Below are positions 1 through 7,941 of a DNA stretch of 38,711 nt, piece after piece. Source of the DNA: an uncultured Nitrospira sp. (GTDB lineage: Bacteria; Nitrospirota; Nitrospiria; Nitrospirales; Nitrospiraceae); NCBI GenBank assembly GCA_946479785.1, contig CAMLHQ010000025.1:1-38711 (forward strand), written 5' to 3'. Positions within the stretch are counted from its first letter, which is position 1. Each line of letters opens with the position of its first letter. A program made the translations under genes and the position numbers. The notes below the pieces were generated by a model. The model was given only the letters and a program-made list of their open reading frames with translations, ran no database searches and was not told the origin of the DNA.

Positions 1-1
1 G

Positions 2-424
2 GTACGAACCCAGCTCGTGGAGCAGCACCTCGAGTTGATCGTCGGGACCGTTCGGCTTTTTCAGTTGCCGATCAAAGAGACGGACGTGCTGGCAAAATAC
101 GGGAAACGGTTGGGGCAAGACCTGTTCGATCCGCCGAATGTGAAGGGTTGGCCCGGCGGCACAAGATGGATTACGAGCGCGACCCTCCTGAATCGCTGGC
201 AGTTCCTCCAACGTGGCTTGCGAGGTTCCGAGATGGGCGGGCACATGCACGATGGACACGGGACGGACATGATCCATGGACCGGCCTGGCTGGCCAACGA
301 AAGTGTCGAGACACTGCAAGCGGTCCTCGCGCCCATTCCACCGGTGAACCCTTTGCCTGACATCGCCGACAAGTGGCGTGCGGCGCAGGAACTCGCAATG
401 GACCCCGTCTATCAACTGAAGTGA
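2..424 (+). CDS. DUF1800 domain protein, C-terminal part (cut by window start)
   Basis: The frame is open from the first bases, so the true start lies left of the window; the GTG at 17 is probably internal. About 140 residues are visible. They contain the hallmark C-terminal stretch of DUF1800 proteins, FDPPNVKGWPGG followed by W-I-T-S-A-T-L-L-N-R. DUF1800 proteins are large, usually secreted and functionally uncharacterised. They are nearly always encoded next to a DUF1501 protein, and that partner begins 9 nt downstream here. A His/Met-rich patch (GGHMHDGHGTDMIHG) follows the motif; metal binding there would be speculation. Family assignment is confident, function unknown. Confidence 0.85.
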   Translation, partial: VRTQLVEQHLELIVGTVRLFQLPIKETDVLAKYGKRLGQDLFDPPNVKGWPGGTRWITSATLLNRWQFLQRGLRGSEMGGHMHDGHGTDMIHGPAWLANESVETLQAVLAPIPPVNPLPDIADKWRAAQELAMDPVYQLK

Positions 425-433
425 GGGCTCACG

Positions 434-1624
434 ATGACCAGACGTGAATTGCTGAAGCTGGCTGCGACGCTGCCATTGGTCCTACTCGTCCATTCTCGTC
501 CCCATGACCTGTTCGCCGTCACAACGAAACCAGCGAAGAAGGAGCGATGGGATCGCGTGCTGATTTTGGTCGAGCTGAACGGCGGTAACGACGGGTTGAA
601 CACGCTTATTCCCTACGGAGACGATCAGTACTATCAGGCTCGTCCCCGGTTGGCGATCCCACGGGAGCGTGTGTTACAGCTCAACGAAAAGCTCGGGCTC
701 CATTATGCGCTCGAGCCACTTCTGCCCCTGTGGCAGGCAAAGGAACTGGCCTGGGTGCAGGGCGTCGGGTATGCGAAACCAAATCGGTCGCATTTCCGCT
801 CCATCGAGGTCTGGGAAACCGCGTCGGACAGCGAGCAGATTCTCGATGAAGGATGGCTTGCGCGACTGTTTGAGATTCATCCACTCCCGGCCGAGTTCAC
901 CACTGAAGGCATCGTGCTCGGTCGGCGCGATGCGGGACCGCTGAGTGGCAGGACTGTCAGGACCATCGCGCTGGAAGAGCCGCAACAATTTTTGCAACAG
1001 GCCAGCCGGGTCCGCGCGGTTGAGCAGATCAGCTCAAATGCCGCACTCGCTCATATTCTGCAAGTCCAGCGGGAGCTGACCCATGCGGCTGGAGATCTTG
1101 CGTTGCGGCTCCAGCACGCACCGTCCCTTCAAGGTACCTTTCCCTCATCGCCGATAGGCAAGCAGCTTGAAACGGCTGCGCAGCTCTTGGTGGCCAACGT
1201 CCCGGTCGCCGTCATCAAGGTCTCGCATGGGAGTTTCGATACCCATGCGGGCCAACTGGGGCATCACGAGCGGCTCTTGAAGGATTTGGCCGAAGGATTG
1301 GTCGCGTTTCGTAAGACTGTACAGAAAGCTGACCTCTGGGATCGCGTGCTTGTCATGACCTATTCGGAATTCGGTCGGCGGGTCGGGGAGAATGCCAGCT
1401 CTGGGACCGACCACGGAACCGCCGCACCTCACCTCGTGCTGGGAGGCAAGGTCAAGGGCGGGTTGTACGGCGCCACACCTTCCCTCATGGACTTAGATGA
1501 GGGTGACCTTAAGCACCAGGTCGATTATCGCAGTCTCTATTCAACCGTTGTCAAAGATTGGTGGGGTTTGCCAGCGACCTTGTTCGATTGGCGAGATTTT
1601 CCTGCCTTAGGTTTCTTGGCCTAG
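434..1624 (+). CDS. DUF1501 family protein with Tat-type signal
   Basis: This 396-residue protein starts with a twin-arginine motif (T-R-R-E-L-L-K-L) before a hydrophobic stretch, as expected for a Tat-exported DUF1501 protein. Family landmarks are LVELNGGNDGLNTL near residue 45, the S-H-G-S-F-D-T-H segment near residue 260, and Y-S-E-F-G-R-R followed by GTDHG near residues 315-330. The fold is related to sulfatase/alkaline-phosphatase-like proteins, but no substrate is established. It follows the DUF1800 gene by 9 nt, so the two are almost certainly co-transcribed. Its stop codon overlaps the stop of yacG on the opposite strand. Confidence 0.88.
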   Translation: MTRRELLKLAATLPLVLLVHSRPHDLFAVTTKPAKKERWDRVLILVELNGGNDGLNTLIPYGDDQYYQARPRLAIPRERVLQLNEKLGLHYALEPLLPLWQAKELAWVQGVGYAKPNRSHFRSIEVWETASDSEQILDEGWLARLFEIHPLPAEFTTEGIVLGRRDAGPLSGRTVRTIALEEPQQFLQQASRVRAVEQISSNAALAHILQVQRELTHAAGDLALRLQHAPSLQGTFPSSPIGKQLETAAQLLVANVPVAVIKVSHGSFDTHAGQLGHHERLLKDLAEGLVAFRKTVQKADLWDRVLVMTYSEFGRRVGENASSGTDHGTAAPHLVLGGKVKGGLYGATPSLMDLDEGDLKHQVDYRSLYSTVVKDWWGLPATLFDWRDFPALGFLA

Positions 1625-1824
1625 TCGCTCGACTGCTTATCTGCGTCCTCCTCTCCCCAGTGTGGATCCTGAGTGGGAAGTTCCATCATCAGGCTCGAGC
1701 CAGGAACGCGATACTCTTCCGCAGCCCAGGTACCGAGATCTGTCAGTTGACAGCGCTCGGAACAGAAAGGACGCCAGGGGTTGCCTTCCCAGGTGATTTG
1801 CTGGTGACACAGGGGGCAGGTCAT
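1621..1824 (-). CDS. yacG: DNA gyrase inhibitor YacG-like zinc protein
   Basis: A 67-residue protein with a C-P-L-C pair near the N-terminus and a C-S-E-R-C-Q-L-x-D-L-G-x-W segment around residues 20-33, ending in an acidic tail. This is the YacG layout: a small zinc-binding domain with four cysteines and a disordered acidic C-terminus. E. coli YacG binds GyrB and inhibits gyrase; that role is taken from the family. The gene is convergent with the DUF1501 gene and no operon partner is obvious. Confidence 0.85.
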   Translation of the reverse strand: MTCPLCHQQITWEGNPWRPFCSERCQLTDLGTWAAEEYRVPGSSLMMELPTQDPHWGEEDADKQSSD

Positions 1825-1866
1825 GCCCCCTATTCTAGCACGCTGAACTGGGTCGATCAGGGGAGG

Positions 1867-2202
1867 TTAGCTCGGGCGGATCTGGTAACTGGTCTTGGCT
1901 TGCAGTAGCCGGTGCAGCCGGTTCTGGTCGATCTCCGAAACTCCAAGAAATTCCACCCCAAACTCCCCATACTTGCTCCATCGGACCGCGGCGGATTCAA
2001 TCGTAATGGGGGAGCCCAGGTCAGTGGCGCGAATGAGGATTCGGACCGCCGAGCCGGCCTGCATGGAAGTCATACTCGTGACGGCGCAGCCTCCAGCAGA
2101 GAGATCGAACATCGTTCCCTCACGGATGGAGGTATTACCGGTTGTGGAAAAATAGACTTGCAGATCTACCGGAACGCGTGGGTATTGGCGGCATTCGATC
2201 AT
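1867..2202 (-). CDS. Single-domain PilZ protein, predicted c-di-GMP receptor
   Basis: A 111-residue protein made of one PilZ domain. Both c-di-GMP-binding motifs are intact: R-Q-Y-P-R near residue 5 (RxxxR) and D-L-S-A-G-G near residue 33 (DxSxxG). No transmembrane or output domain is attached, so it probably acts by binding c-di-GMP and then a protein partner. No pilus or cellulose genes lie nearby, so its target cannot be read from context. It lies between yacG and glnS on the same strand but with gaps, so it may have its own promoter in the 268-nt region to its right. Confidence 0.85.
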   Translation of the reverse strand: MIECRQYPRVPVDLQVYFSTTGNTSIREGTMFDLSAGGCAVTSMTSMQAGSAVRILIRATDLGSPITIESAAVRWSKYGEFGVEFLGVSEIDQNRLHRLLQAKTSYQIRPS

Positions 2203-2470
2203 CTTCGACTCCTTCTGCCCTCGTGAGTTTAGTCTGGCCGGATGCCTGTTCTCTTCCAGTGTAGCAAACCGCCTTCTCTGGTAAAGAAAACTTAGAAATC
2301 CATCCAGTCAGGAAAACTGGGAGGATGTGAGGGCTATGCCACGTGGCGTCACGCTTTCAAGCTTAGCAGGGATGCTTAGTCTGTAAAGAGAGCATAAACT
2401 GGCGGAAATCAGGAAATTTTGAGCAGTCGGAATGAGCGGATAGGCGGTGAAGAAGGATTATCGGGGCGAG
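2203..2470. other. Intergenic region between the PilZ gene and glnS
   Basis: No supportable gene was found in these 268 bases. They contain a perfect 10-bp palindrome, GCCACGTGGC, at 2338-2347, and an imperfect stem-loop at 2362-2379 (CTTAGCA, loop, TGCTTAG with one mismatch). Either could be part of the PilZ control region or the end of the glnS transcript. The hairpin lacks a T tract, so I do not call a terminator. Confidence 0.35.
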
Positions 2471-4153
2471 CTATCCTTTTTCAATCTTGGCCCAGGCGTC
2501 TTTAAGGGGAACAGTGCGGTTGAAAATAGGAGAGTCCGCCGTGGACTCGATGTCGACGCAGAAGTAGCCGAGACGCTCGAATTGGAATCGGCTGCCCGGC
2601 GCAACTCCCATAAGGCTTGGTTCGATTCGGCATCCCGTGAGTCGTTCCAAGGACTGCGGATTGAGATATGTCGTCCAATCATGGTCTACCGGGACTTTCG
2701 AAAGGTCAGTCTTGAGCAACGGATTGTAGAGACGAACCTCCGCTTCAATGGCATGGCCTGCCGATACCCAATGGATCGTGGCTTTCACCTTTCGCTGCGC
2801 TTCGGAGGCACCGCTTCTTGTCATCGGATCGTAGGTGCAATGCAATTCGCTGATATCACCTGTCAGTGGATCTTTGGCCGCGCCTACGCATTTAATGATA
2901 TAGGCGTAGCGGAGCCGGACTTCCCGGCCCGGTGCGAGCCGGTAAAACTGCTTTGGCGGATCTTCCATAAAATCGTCTCGTTCGATATAGAGGGTGCGGG
3001 AGAAGGGAACTGTTCGCGTGCCTGCCGAGGCATCTTCCGGGTTGTTCACGGCCTCTAGCTCTTCGACAGTGCCCTGCGGATAGTTATCGATGACGATCTT
3101 CAAGGGCTTCAGTACCGCCATGACCCGCTGCGATCGCCTGTTCAACTCCTCTCGGATGAAATGTTCGAGCAGCTGCATCTCTACAACAGCATCCCGTTTT
3201 CCGACGCCAATGTGTTCGCAGAAGGCTCGGATCGCGTCCGGCGTATATCCACGGCGGCGAAGTCCTTTGATGGTGAGGAGACGAGGGTCGTCCCAACCGG
3301 CTACGAGCTTCCTTTCCACCAGTTCGAGCAATCTCCTCTTGCTCATGACGGCGTAGCTGATGTTCAAGCGGGCAAATTCGATTTGCTGCGGACGATGCGA
3401 CGTGCCCGCCTGTTCGACAACCCAATCGTAGAGCGGCCTGTGATCCTCAAATTCCAAGGTGCAAATCGAATGGGTCACGCCCTCGATCGCATCGGACAGC
3501 GGGTGAGCATAGTCGTAAGCCGGATAGATGCACCAGGCACTACCGGTCCGATAATGGGAGGTCTTCCGGATGCGATAGAGTACCGGATCGCGGAGGTTGA
3601 TGTTGGGTGAGGTCATGTCGATCTTCGCCCGCAGGACGTGCGCTCCGTCGGGATAATCGCCCGCGCGCATGCGGCGAAAGAGATCCAGATTCTCCTCCGT
3701 GGAACGGTCGCGGTAGGGACTGTTCTTCCCGGGCTCGGTCAATGTTCCGCGATAGCTTCGCATCTCGTCGGCCGTGAGGCTATCGACGTAGGCCGCGCCC
3801 TTTCTGATCAAGCCCTCCGCGAATGCGTAGAGCTGCTCGAAGTAGTCCGACGCGAAAAACAGTTTGTCTCCCCAATCGAATCCCAGCCAGCGAACATCAT
3901 CTTGAATTGCATGGACGTACTCAGGATTTTCTGTCGTGGGATTGGTATCGTCGAATCGCAGATGGCAGATCCCGCCGGGATTGTCCTGAGCCAATCCGAA
4001 GTTGAGGCAGATCGATTTCGCATGGCCGATGTGCAAAAAGCCGTTCGGTTCGGGGGGAAAGCGTGTGACCACCCGACCGCCATGCTTGCCGGCCGCACGG
4101 TCGGCGGCGACGATCTCTCGGATAAAATTGGAGGCGCTCGTTCCCTCAGCCAT
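2471..4153 (-). CDS. glnS: Glutaminyl-tRNA synthetase
   Basis: This 560-residue class I synthetase charges tRNA-Gln with glutamine in the cytosol. The HIGH signature is at residues 41-44 within [15 protein letters not shown], which distinguishes GlnRS from GluRS. The second ATP-binding loop appears as V-M-S-K-R-R-L near residue 270. The length matches E. coli GlnRS (about 554), and the C-terminal half has the expected anticodon-binding beta-barrel pattern. Its presence suggests direct charging of tRNA-Gln rather than sole reliance on GatCAB. The ATG at 4153 gives a complete N-terminus. No partner gene is apparent. Confidence 0.95.
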   Translation of the reverse strand: MAEGTSASNFIREIVAADRAAGKHGGRVVTRFPPEPNGFLHIGHAKSICLNFGLAQDNPGGICHLRFDDTNPTTENPEYVHAIQDDVRWLGFDWGDKLFFASDYFEQLYAFAEGLIRKGAAYVDSLTADEMRSYRGTLTEPGKNSPYRDRSTEENLDLFRRMRAGDYPDGAHVLRAKIDMTSPNINLRDPVLYRIRKTSHYRTGSAWCIYPAYDYAHPLSDAIEGVTHSICTLEFEDHRPLYDWVVEQAGTSHRPQQIEFARLNISYAVMSKRRLLELVERKLVAGWDDPRLLTIKGLRRRGYTPDAIRAFCEHIGVGKRDAVVEMQLLEHFIREELNRRSQRVMAVLKPLKIVIDNYPQGTVEELEAVNNPEDASAGTRTVPFSRTLYIERDDFMEDPPKQFYRLAPGREVRLRYAYIIKCVGAAKDPLTGDISELHCTYDPMTRSGASEAQRKVKATIHWVSAGHAIEAEVRLYNPLLKTDLSKVPVDHDWTTYLNPQSLERLTGCRIEPSLMGVAPGSRFQFERLGYFCVDIESTADSPIFNRTVPLKDAWAKIEKG

Positions 4154-4285
4154 GATCTGTTATCAATCCTCGTGGACGCAGAACAGGGAATCACTGCGTG
4201 GGTGCGGGCAGTTCTACCACAAGAGCCGGGGGAGGGAGAAGGGCTCAATCTCGGGCGACAACAGCGGAGGAGCAGCGGGGACCGG

Positions 4286-4699
4286 TTAGGCTGTCTGATG
4301 GGTCGACATTTGCATCACGTTGAAATCTTTTTGGGCGATCAGGTGCCCTTCCATTTTGAGGCGGAACTCGTAACGCCCAGGAGCCGGGAAGATCAGCGAA
4401 GGAATATTGATCCCGAAATCAGAGATCTGCAGCCGATCGCCGATGACGATATTGGGGAGTGTAGCGCGACACACGAGTTGTTCACTGTTGAGATAGATCA
4501 AGTCGATGTCAAACTGGTACGTGCCTTCCGCATCGGTGAGGCAGAAGTAGAGACCCATTTGTTGATGTTGGAAGGGAAAGCTCAGAGCTTGTAGGTGCGT
4601 GAACAATCCGATGAGGCTCTTCTTCTTGGTCACGCTGTCCTCGATGACCTGGTCGCAGACCAAGAAGGCCTGGATGCTGGGCTTCGCGATGTCCGACAT
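4286..4699 (-). CDS. Uncharacterised cytosolic protein (DUF6941-like)
   Basis: A 137-residue protein without signal peptide or membrane segment. It reads as an all-beta domain (FLVCDQVIED, then alternating hydrophobic strands and G-R-Y-E-F-R-L near the end). It vaguely recalls DUF6941 proteins, but I cannot confirm this. It has a strong promoter directly upstream whose predicted start site falls at or next to the ATG, suggesting a leaderless message. Neighbours (glnS and another unknown) give no functional hint. The gene is convincing from its own promoter and protein-like composition; the function is unknown. Confidence 0.7.
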   Translation of the reverse strand: MSDIAKPSIQAFLVCDQVIEDSVTKKKSLIGLFTHLQALSFPFQHQQMGLYFCLTDAEGTYQFDIDLIYLNSEQLVCRATLPNIVIGDRLQISDFGINIPSLIFPAPGRYEFRLKMEGHLIAQKDFNVMQMSTHQTA

Positions 4700-4706
4700 A
4701 ACTTCT

Positions 4707-4734
4707 ATTCTACGGGAGTCTTCCCCGCTGTCAA
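4707..4734 (-). promoter_or_regulatory. Sigma70-type promoter, minus strand
   Basis: On the minus strand TTGACA (4729-4734) is followed after 16 bp by TAGAAT (4707-4712). Only 7 bases separate the -10 box from the ATG ending at 4699, so transcription should begin at or within a base or two of the start codon. Confidence 0.65.
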
Positions 4735-4789
4735 AGGGATCTACCTTTCATGCGGTTTCTAAGGAATGACGGGAGAAAAAAGAGCGTGT

Positions 4790-5332
4790 CTAGCCGATCA
4801 CCGCGATGCCCCCGCGGCTTTCTACGACATCACCGAACCTCGTCAACCCGGTTCCGATACGGCAATAATGAGGGCTGATCGAGACGAGCTCACCCTTATG
4901 CGTGTAGAAGTTCCCACAGGTCAACCGGATCTTTCTTCGTTGGAACAAGTACACTTCAATGGTCGTGTTGCCCATCGCTCGATCTGACACTGTCACTGTC
5001 AAGGGGTCGTCGATGGTCGCGTCGGGGGCTGTCGTGATGGACACGGCAAAGCGGCTTGATCCGGCTGCCGAGAGCTGGTTCCGTCTGAGATGACCGATGC
5101 GTTGGCCCTGCTCGTCATAAAAATCCATCGTCAACAACAAGGCCGGAGCTTGCGGTTGGACTTCCAGCACGATCTGTTCCTTGCCTTGTAGCTTGATGAC
5201 GCCGTTGGTGCTGCGAAACACGTTCGAGCCAACATGCAATTCCAAACCCTGCTCAGGCTTGGCTTCTTCGACGGTCACTTCCGTGCCGTCGAGATCCATT
5301 GTGTGGGCATCGGTCTGAAAGGGGTTGTTCAT
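4790..5332 (-). CDS. Uncharacterised protein, beta-rich
   Basis: A 180-residue soluble protein with no recognised family. It reads as beta strands with polar loops (for example L-E-L-H-V-G-S-N-V-F-R, then an L-L-L-T-M-D-F-Y-D-E-Q-G-Q-R-I-G segment). No signal peptide, transmembrane segment or cysteine motif is visible; two isolated cysteines lie in the last third. It is followed by the DUF6941-like gene on the same strand after a gap containing that gene's own promoter, so the two may be separately transcribed. A TTGACA box lies upstream. Function unknown. Confidence 0.65.
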   Translation of the reverse strand: MNNPFQTDAHTMDLDGTEVTVEEAKPEQGLELHVGSNVFRSTNGVIKLQGKEQIVLEVQPQAPALLLTMDFYDEQGQRIGHLRRNQLSAAGSSRFAVSITTAPDATIDDPLTVTVSDRAMGNTTIEVYLFQRRKIRLTCGNFYTHKGELVSISPHYCRIGTGLTRFGDVVESRGGIAVIG

Positions 5333-5381
5333 CTAGAAGACACCTTTGACCCTCAGGACAAGACGCAATGAAGCTTTGCGA

Positions 5382-5410
5382 AAAGTAGGCCAACCCACCG
5401 TTGCTGTCAA
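5382..5410 (-). promoter_or_regulatory. Possible promoter for the 4790-5332 gene
   Basis: A perfect TTGACA (minus strand, 5405-5410) with 17-bp spacing to TACTTT (5382-5387). The -35 box is excellent and the -10 box poor (3 of 6). The predicted start would give a leader of about 40 nt. Confidence 0.4.
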
Positions 5411-5435
5411 GATGCTTTTTTGTAAAAACTGTGCC

Positions 5436-5513
5436 CGAGGATAATAACAGTCTGATCGCCAGGAATTGAAAACCCCGAGTTCTCCGTGGTACCGTCAGCC
5501 AGTATTATCCTCG
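5436..5513. repeat. 11-bp perfect inverted repeat upstream of tRNA-Glu
   Basis: CGAGGATAATA at 5436-5446 is repeated in inverted form as TATTATCCTCG at 5503-5513, with 56 bases between the arms. The right arm ends 13 bases before the tRNA. The left arm contains GATAAT (5440-5445), a good -10-like hexamer for the tRNA promoter, although no well-spaced -35 box was found. Confidence 0.6.
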
Positions 5514-5526
5514 CATTGCTGCCTCC

Positions 5527-5604
5527 GGTCCCATCGTCTAGCCTGGCCTAGGACGGAGCCCTCTCAAGGCTCAGACACGGGTTCGAATCCCGTTGGGACC
5601 ACCA
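5527..5604 (+). tRNA. tRNA-Glu (anticodon CTC)
   Basis: A full cloverleaf is visible. The acceptor arms GGTCCCA (5527-5533) and TGGGACC (5594-5600) pair fully. The anticodon stem GAGCC (5556-5560) pairs with GGCTC (5568-5572) around loop CTCTCAA, placing anticodon CTC at 5563-5565, which reads GAG. The T arm is ACGGG-TTCGAAT-CCCGT. Discriminator A and an encoded CCA (5602-5604) follow. The sequence resembles bacterial tRNA-Glu genes, including the CATCGTCTAG D-arm start. Confidence 0.96.
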
Positions 5605-5607
5605 GAC

Positions 5608-5620
5608 CGCACTTCGTGCG
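5608..5620 (+). terminator. Short hairpin just after tRNA-Glu
   Basis: CGCAC-TTC-GTGCG forms a 5-bp stem with a 3-nt loop 3 bases after the tRNA CCA end. There is no T tract, so it may be a processing or weak termination element rather than a classical terminator. Confidence 0.3.
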
Positions 5621-5750
5621 ACCCGCCAGCTCGTCACCGCCTGTGACTAATTCCATCGGATGATTGCTCTTGTGTGTGTATCTTTGCAGGCCGTCGCATG
5701 CAGGTCTTACAGTTCTATTCACTCTTCTTTTCGACGCACCTCTTCATTCG

Positions 5751-5780
5751 TTGACGCCTCTAGTACCGGTTGTGTATAAC
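5751..5780 (+). promoter_or_regulatory. Strong sigma70-type promoter of the polyamine block
   Basis: TTGACG (5751-5756) and TATAAC (5775-5780) are separated by 18 bp, with 5 of 6 matches in each box. The predicted start near 5787 lies after the ATG at 5783, which argues for translation from the ATG at 5828. Confidence 0.65.
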
Positions 5781-5827
5781 GGATGCTCTCGTTGTTGTTC
5801 CACTTCCCCCGGCAGGTAGACTCACTC

Positions 5828-6934
5828 ATGGGTGCACGTGAATTTCATGATGGCGCGAAAGACGGTCTCGAAGCACTCGAGCCGCTGAATCCCGAAACAA
5901 TCGGTTCATTCGACGAACTGTTGGTCGCCATGCGTAAGACCGCGTTCGGCGGGCGTCGTCTGGGTGAAGCCTACGAAGTGCTGTGGGCGATGATCGAAGA
6001 TCCGGATTGTTCGGTCGTGATGACCCTCTCCGGCGCAATGACGATCGCCAAGATGGGCAAGATCATCAGCACCATGATCGACCGCGGCATGGTGCAGTGC
6101 GTGGTGTCGACCGGGGCGCTGATTGCCCACGGCCTCACCGAATCCATCGGCAAGACCCACTATCGGGCTCCTAGGTCGATGAGTGACGAGGAACTCTTTA
6201 AGAAAGGCTACAACCGGGTCTATGACACGCTCGAGATGGAGGCCAATCTCAATTACGTCGAGCATGTCGTCGGACAGACGATGAAACGGATCAGTCCCGA
6301 TCAGGCCCTTTCATCTGAAATCCTCACCCGCGAACTGGGGAGGACGCTGGCGGAAGAATTTCATGGCGACGGGATTCTGAAGAGCGCCTATCTGAAAAAG
6401 GTCCCGGTGTACATCCCTGCGTTTACCGATTCCGAGATGGGCCTAGATGTTGGAACATGGGCGATGGGGCGGGTGGTGGATCAAGCGCGTGCTCAAACCA
6501 AAGGCGGGAGCGATCTCGACATTCTTCGCACGATCAATAAGTCGTATCCGTTGTTTAATCCCTATCAGGATCTCAACAGCTATACCACCCACATCACGTC
6601 AGCAAAGCGCCTCGGCATCTTCACCATCGGCGGCGGGGTCCCTCGCAACTGGTCGCAACAAGTCGGCCCCTATATCGAGATCAGCAACATGCGACTCGGA
6701 CTTGGGGTGAAGCCTCCGCGGTTTCAGTATGGGGTGCGCATTTGCCCGGAACCGGATTATTGGGGTGGCTTGAGTGGCTGCACCTATCAGGAAGGCATTT
6801 CGTGGGGAAAGTTCGTGCCACCTGAAGAAGGCGGACGCTTTGCCGAAGTATTGAGCGATGCCACGGTCGTGTGGCCGCTGCTCATGGCCGGATTGCTTGA
6901 ACGCATGAAGGCCAAGCGCGCCACGCGATCATGA
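5828..6934 (+). CDS. Deoxyhypusine synthase family protein, probable homospermidine synthase
   Basis: A 368-residue member of the deoxyhypusine synthase (DHS) family, the same length as human DHS (369). The catalytic region is intact: E-G-I-S-W-G-K at 322-328, where Lys328 aligns with the Schiff-base Lys329 of human DHS. The NAD-binding F-T-I-G-G-G-V and the V-W-P-L-L helix near the C-terminus are also present. In eukaryotes and archaea DHS modifies eIF5A/aIF5A. Bacteria lack that substrate, and bacterial relatives have been linked to homospermidine synthesis from putrescine. The downstream arginine decarboxylase and agmatinase genes, which would make putrescine, support that role by inference. 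I chose ATG 5828 over 5783 because the promoter at 5751-5780 would start transcription after 5783. The gene overlaps the next by 4 nt (ATGA). Confidence 0.9.
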   Translation: MGAREFHDGAKDGLEALEPLNPETIGSFDELLVAMRKTAFGGRRLGEAYEVLWAMIEDPDCSVVMTLSGAMTIAKMGKIISTMIDRGMVQCVVSTGALIAHGLTESIGKTHYRAPRSMSDEELFKKGYNRVYDTLEMEANLNYVEHVVGQTMKRISPDQALSSEILTRELGRTLAEEFHGDGILKSAYLKKVPVYIPAFTDSEMGLDVGTWAMGRVVDQARAQTKGGSDLDILRTINKSYPLFNPYQDLNSYTTHITSAKRLGIFTIGGGVPRNWSQQVGPYIEISNMRLGLGVKPPRFQYGVRICPEPDYWGGLSGCTYQEGISWGKFVPPEEGGRFAEVLSDATVVWPLLMAGLLERMKAKRATRS

Positions 6935-7578
6935 GGGGCGCGGGAGTCATGCCTCGGGCAGTGCTGTTGCTTCTGCTGAGCTTCGTGCTGTTCAGTGCAA
7001 GCGAATCCAGCGCCGGATCGATTGAGGACGACGGACGTATCAGGGGCCGCGCCGATGCCCCGCTGACATTGATCGAATATTCTGACTTTACCTGCGGCTA
7101 TTGTTTGAAGTTCTTTAAGGAGACCTTGCCTCGCTTGCAAGCCGCATACATCGATACCGGGAAGGTCAAATTCGTGTACCGCGACTATCCGAGAGCGGAC
7201 CGCGGAGTTGGAGTCGAGGCGGCAGTGGCAGCCCGTTGCGCGGGCGCGCAGGGACGCTATTGGGCCATGCATGATCGGTTGTTTGGCGAAGGCGGCCGAC
7301 TGGATTCCGGTACATTCAAGGGTTTTGCGAAATCTATTGGCTTGGATCAGGCCCAGTTCGGAAAGTGTTTCGACGAACGGCGCCACTTGGAATCGATTTT
7401 TCAGGACCGTCAAGAGGCGAATCGGTGGGGATTCCACGGGACACCAGGGTTCATCTTGATGCAGACGACGGCGGGGCCGACGGAGAAGGATCCGGCTATT
7501 GCGATTCCCGGAGCTTTTCCGTTTGACGCCTTCGCCGAGGAAATCGATCGCATGCTCTCGAAGGTGTCGGGTTCCTAG
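6931..7578 (+). CDS. DsbA-like periplasmic thioredoxin-fold protein
   Basis: A 215-residue protein with an N-terminal signal peptide (hydrophobic run around residues 8-22, then A-S-E-S-S-A-G) and a thioredoxin fold of the DsbA/DSBA-like class. The redox motif F-T-C-G-Y-C lies near residue 55 and the cis-proline segment G-T-P-G-F near residue 170. It should act in the periplasm as a thiol oxidase or isomerase. Its first four bases overlap the stop of the DHS-like gene, so the two are translationally coupled. An alternative ATG at 6949 would give a neater signal peptide. A link between disulfide chemistry and polyamine synthesis is not obvious. Confidence 0.88.
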   Translation: MRGAGVMPRAVLLLLLSFVLFSASESSAGSIEDDGRIRGRADAPLTLIEYSDFTCGYCLKFFKETLPRLQAAYIDTGKVKFVYRDYPRADRGVGVEAAVAARCAGAQGRYWAMHDRLFGEGGRLDSGTFKGFAKSIGLDQAQFGKCFDERRHLESIFQDRQEANRWGFHGTPGFILMQTTAGPTEKDPAIAIPGAFPFDAFAEEIDRMLSKVSGS

Positions 7579-7644
7579 TCCTGCTCCTGAATTGAAGGCA
7601 GTGTTGAGCAAGTAGAACCTAATCTCTTTACGAAGGATAACTGT

Positions 7645-7914
7645 ATGTCTGATACACAGTCGTTTTGGCCCGTCCCACAACGTGAAGGGGAACCACCCTT
7701 CTGGGTCTGCATGTCCTGTCTTTCGGAAGCCTTCTATCGCAAGGTGCCGATGCCCGATTGCCCGGGTTGTCATGGAGTCTCGACGTATGAAGCGTTCGCA
7801 ATCGAGGCTATCGCCGATTGGGGCACGGAAGACTTGGTGGCTAAGGCCAAAGCCTCGGAACAGGCGGCGAACGTGGAGTCGGCTCCCGCATCTTCTGTCG
7901 AGTCCGCGTTGTAA
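7645..7914 (+). CDS. Small zinc-ribbon-like protein
   Basis: An 89-residue protein with a C-M-S-C pair near residue 23 and a C-P-G-C pair near residue 39, which together could hold one zinc ion. The rest is an acidic helix (Y-E-A-F-A-I-E-A-I-A-D-W) and a low-complexity Ala/Ser/Glu tail. There is no signal peptide. An AAGGA ribosome-binding site precedes the ATG, so the gene is credible. It sits between the DsbA-like and aldehyde dehydrogenase genes in the polyamine block. I do not recognise the family. Confidence 0.75.
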   Translation: MSDTQSFWPVPQREGEPPFWVCMSCLSEAFYRKVPMPDCPGCHGVSTYEAFAIEAIADWGTEDLVAKAKASEQAANVESAPASSVESAL

Positions 7915-7941
7915 GCCTTCTTCCAGCAGCGGAGCGTCTTC

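Noticed and set aside
3638..4594. A 318-codon plus-strand open frame opposite glnS and the 4286-4699 gene
   Set aside because: The minus strand encodes an unmistakable GlnRS over most of it, and the plus-strand translation has no recognisable family.
5783..5827. Upstream ATG extending the DHS-like protein by 15 residues
   Set aside because: The best promoter (5751-5780) would start transcription after this ATG, and the extra residues are not part of the DHS fold.
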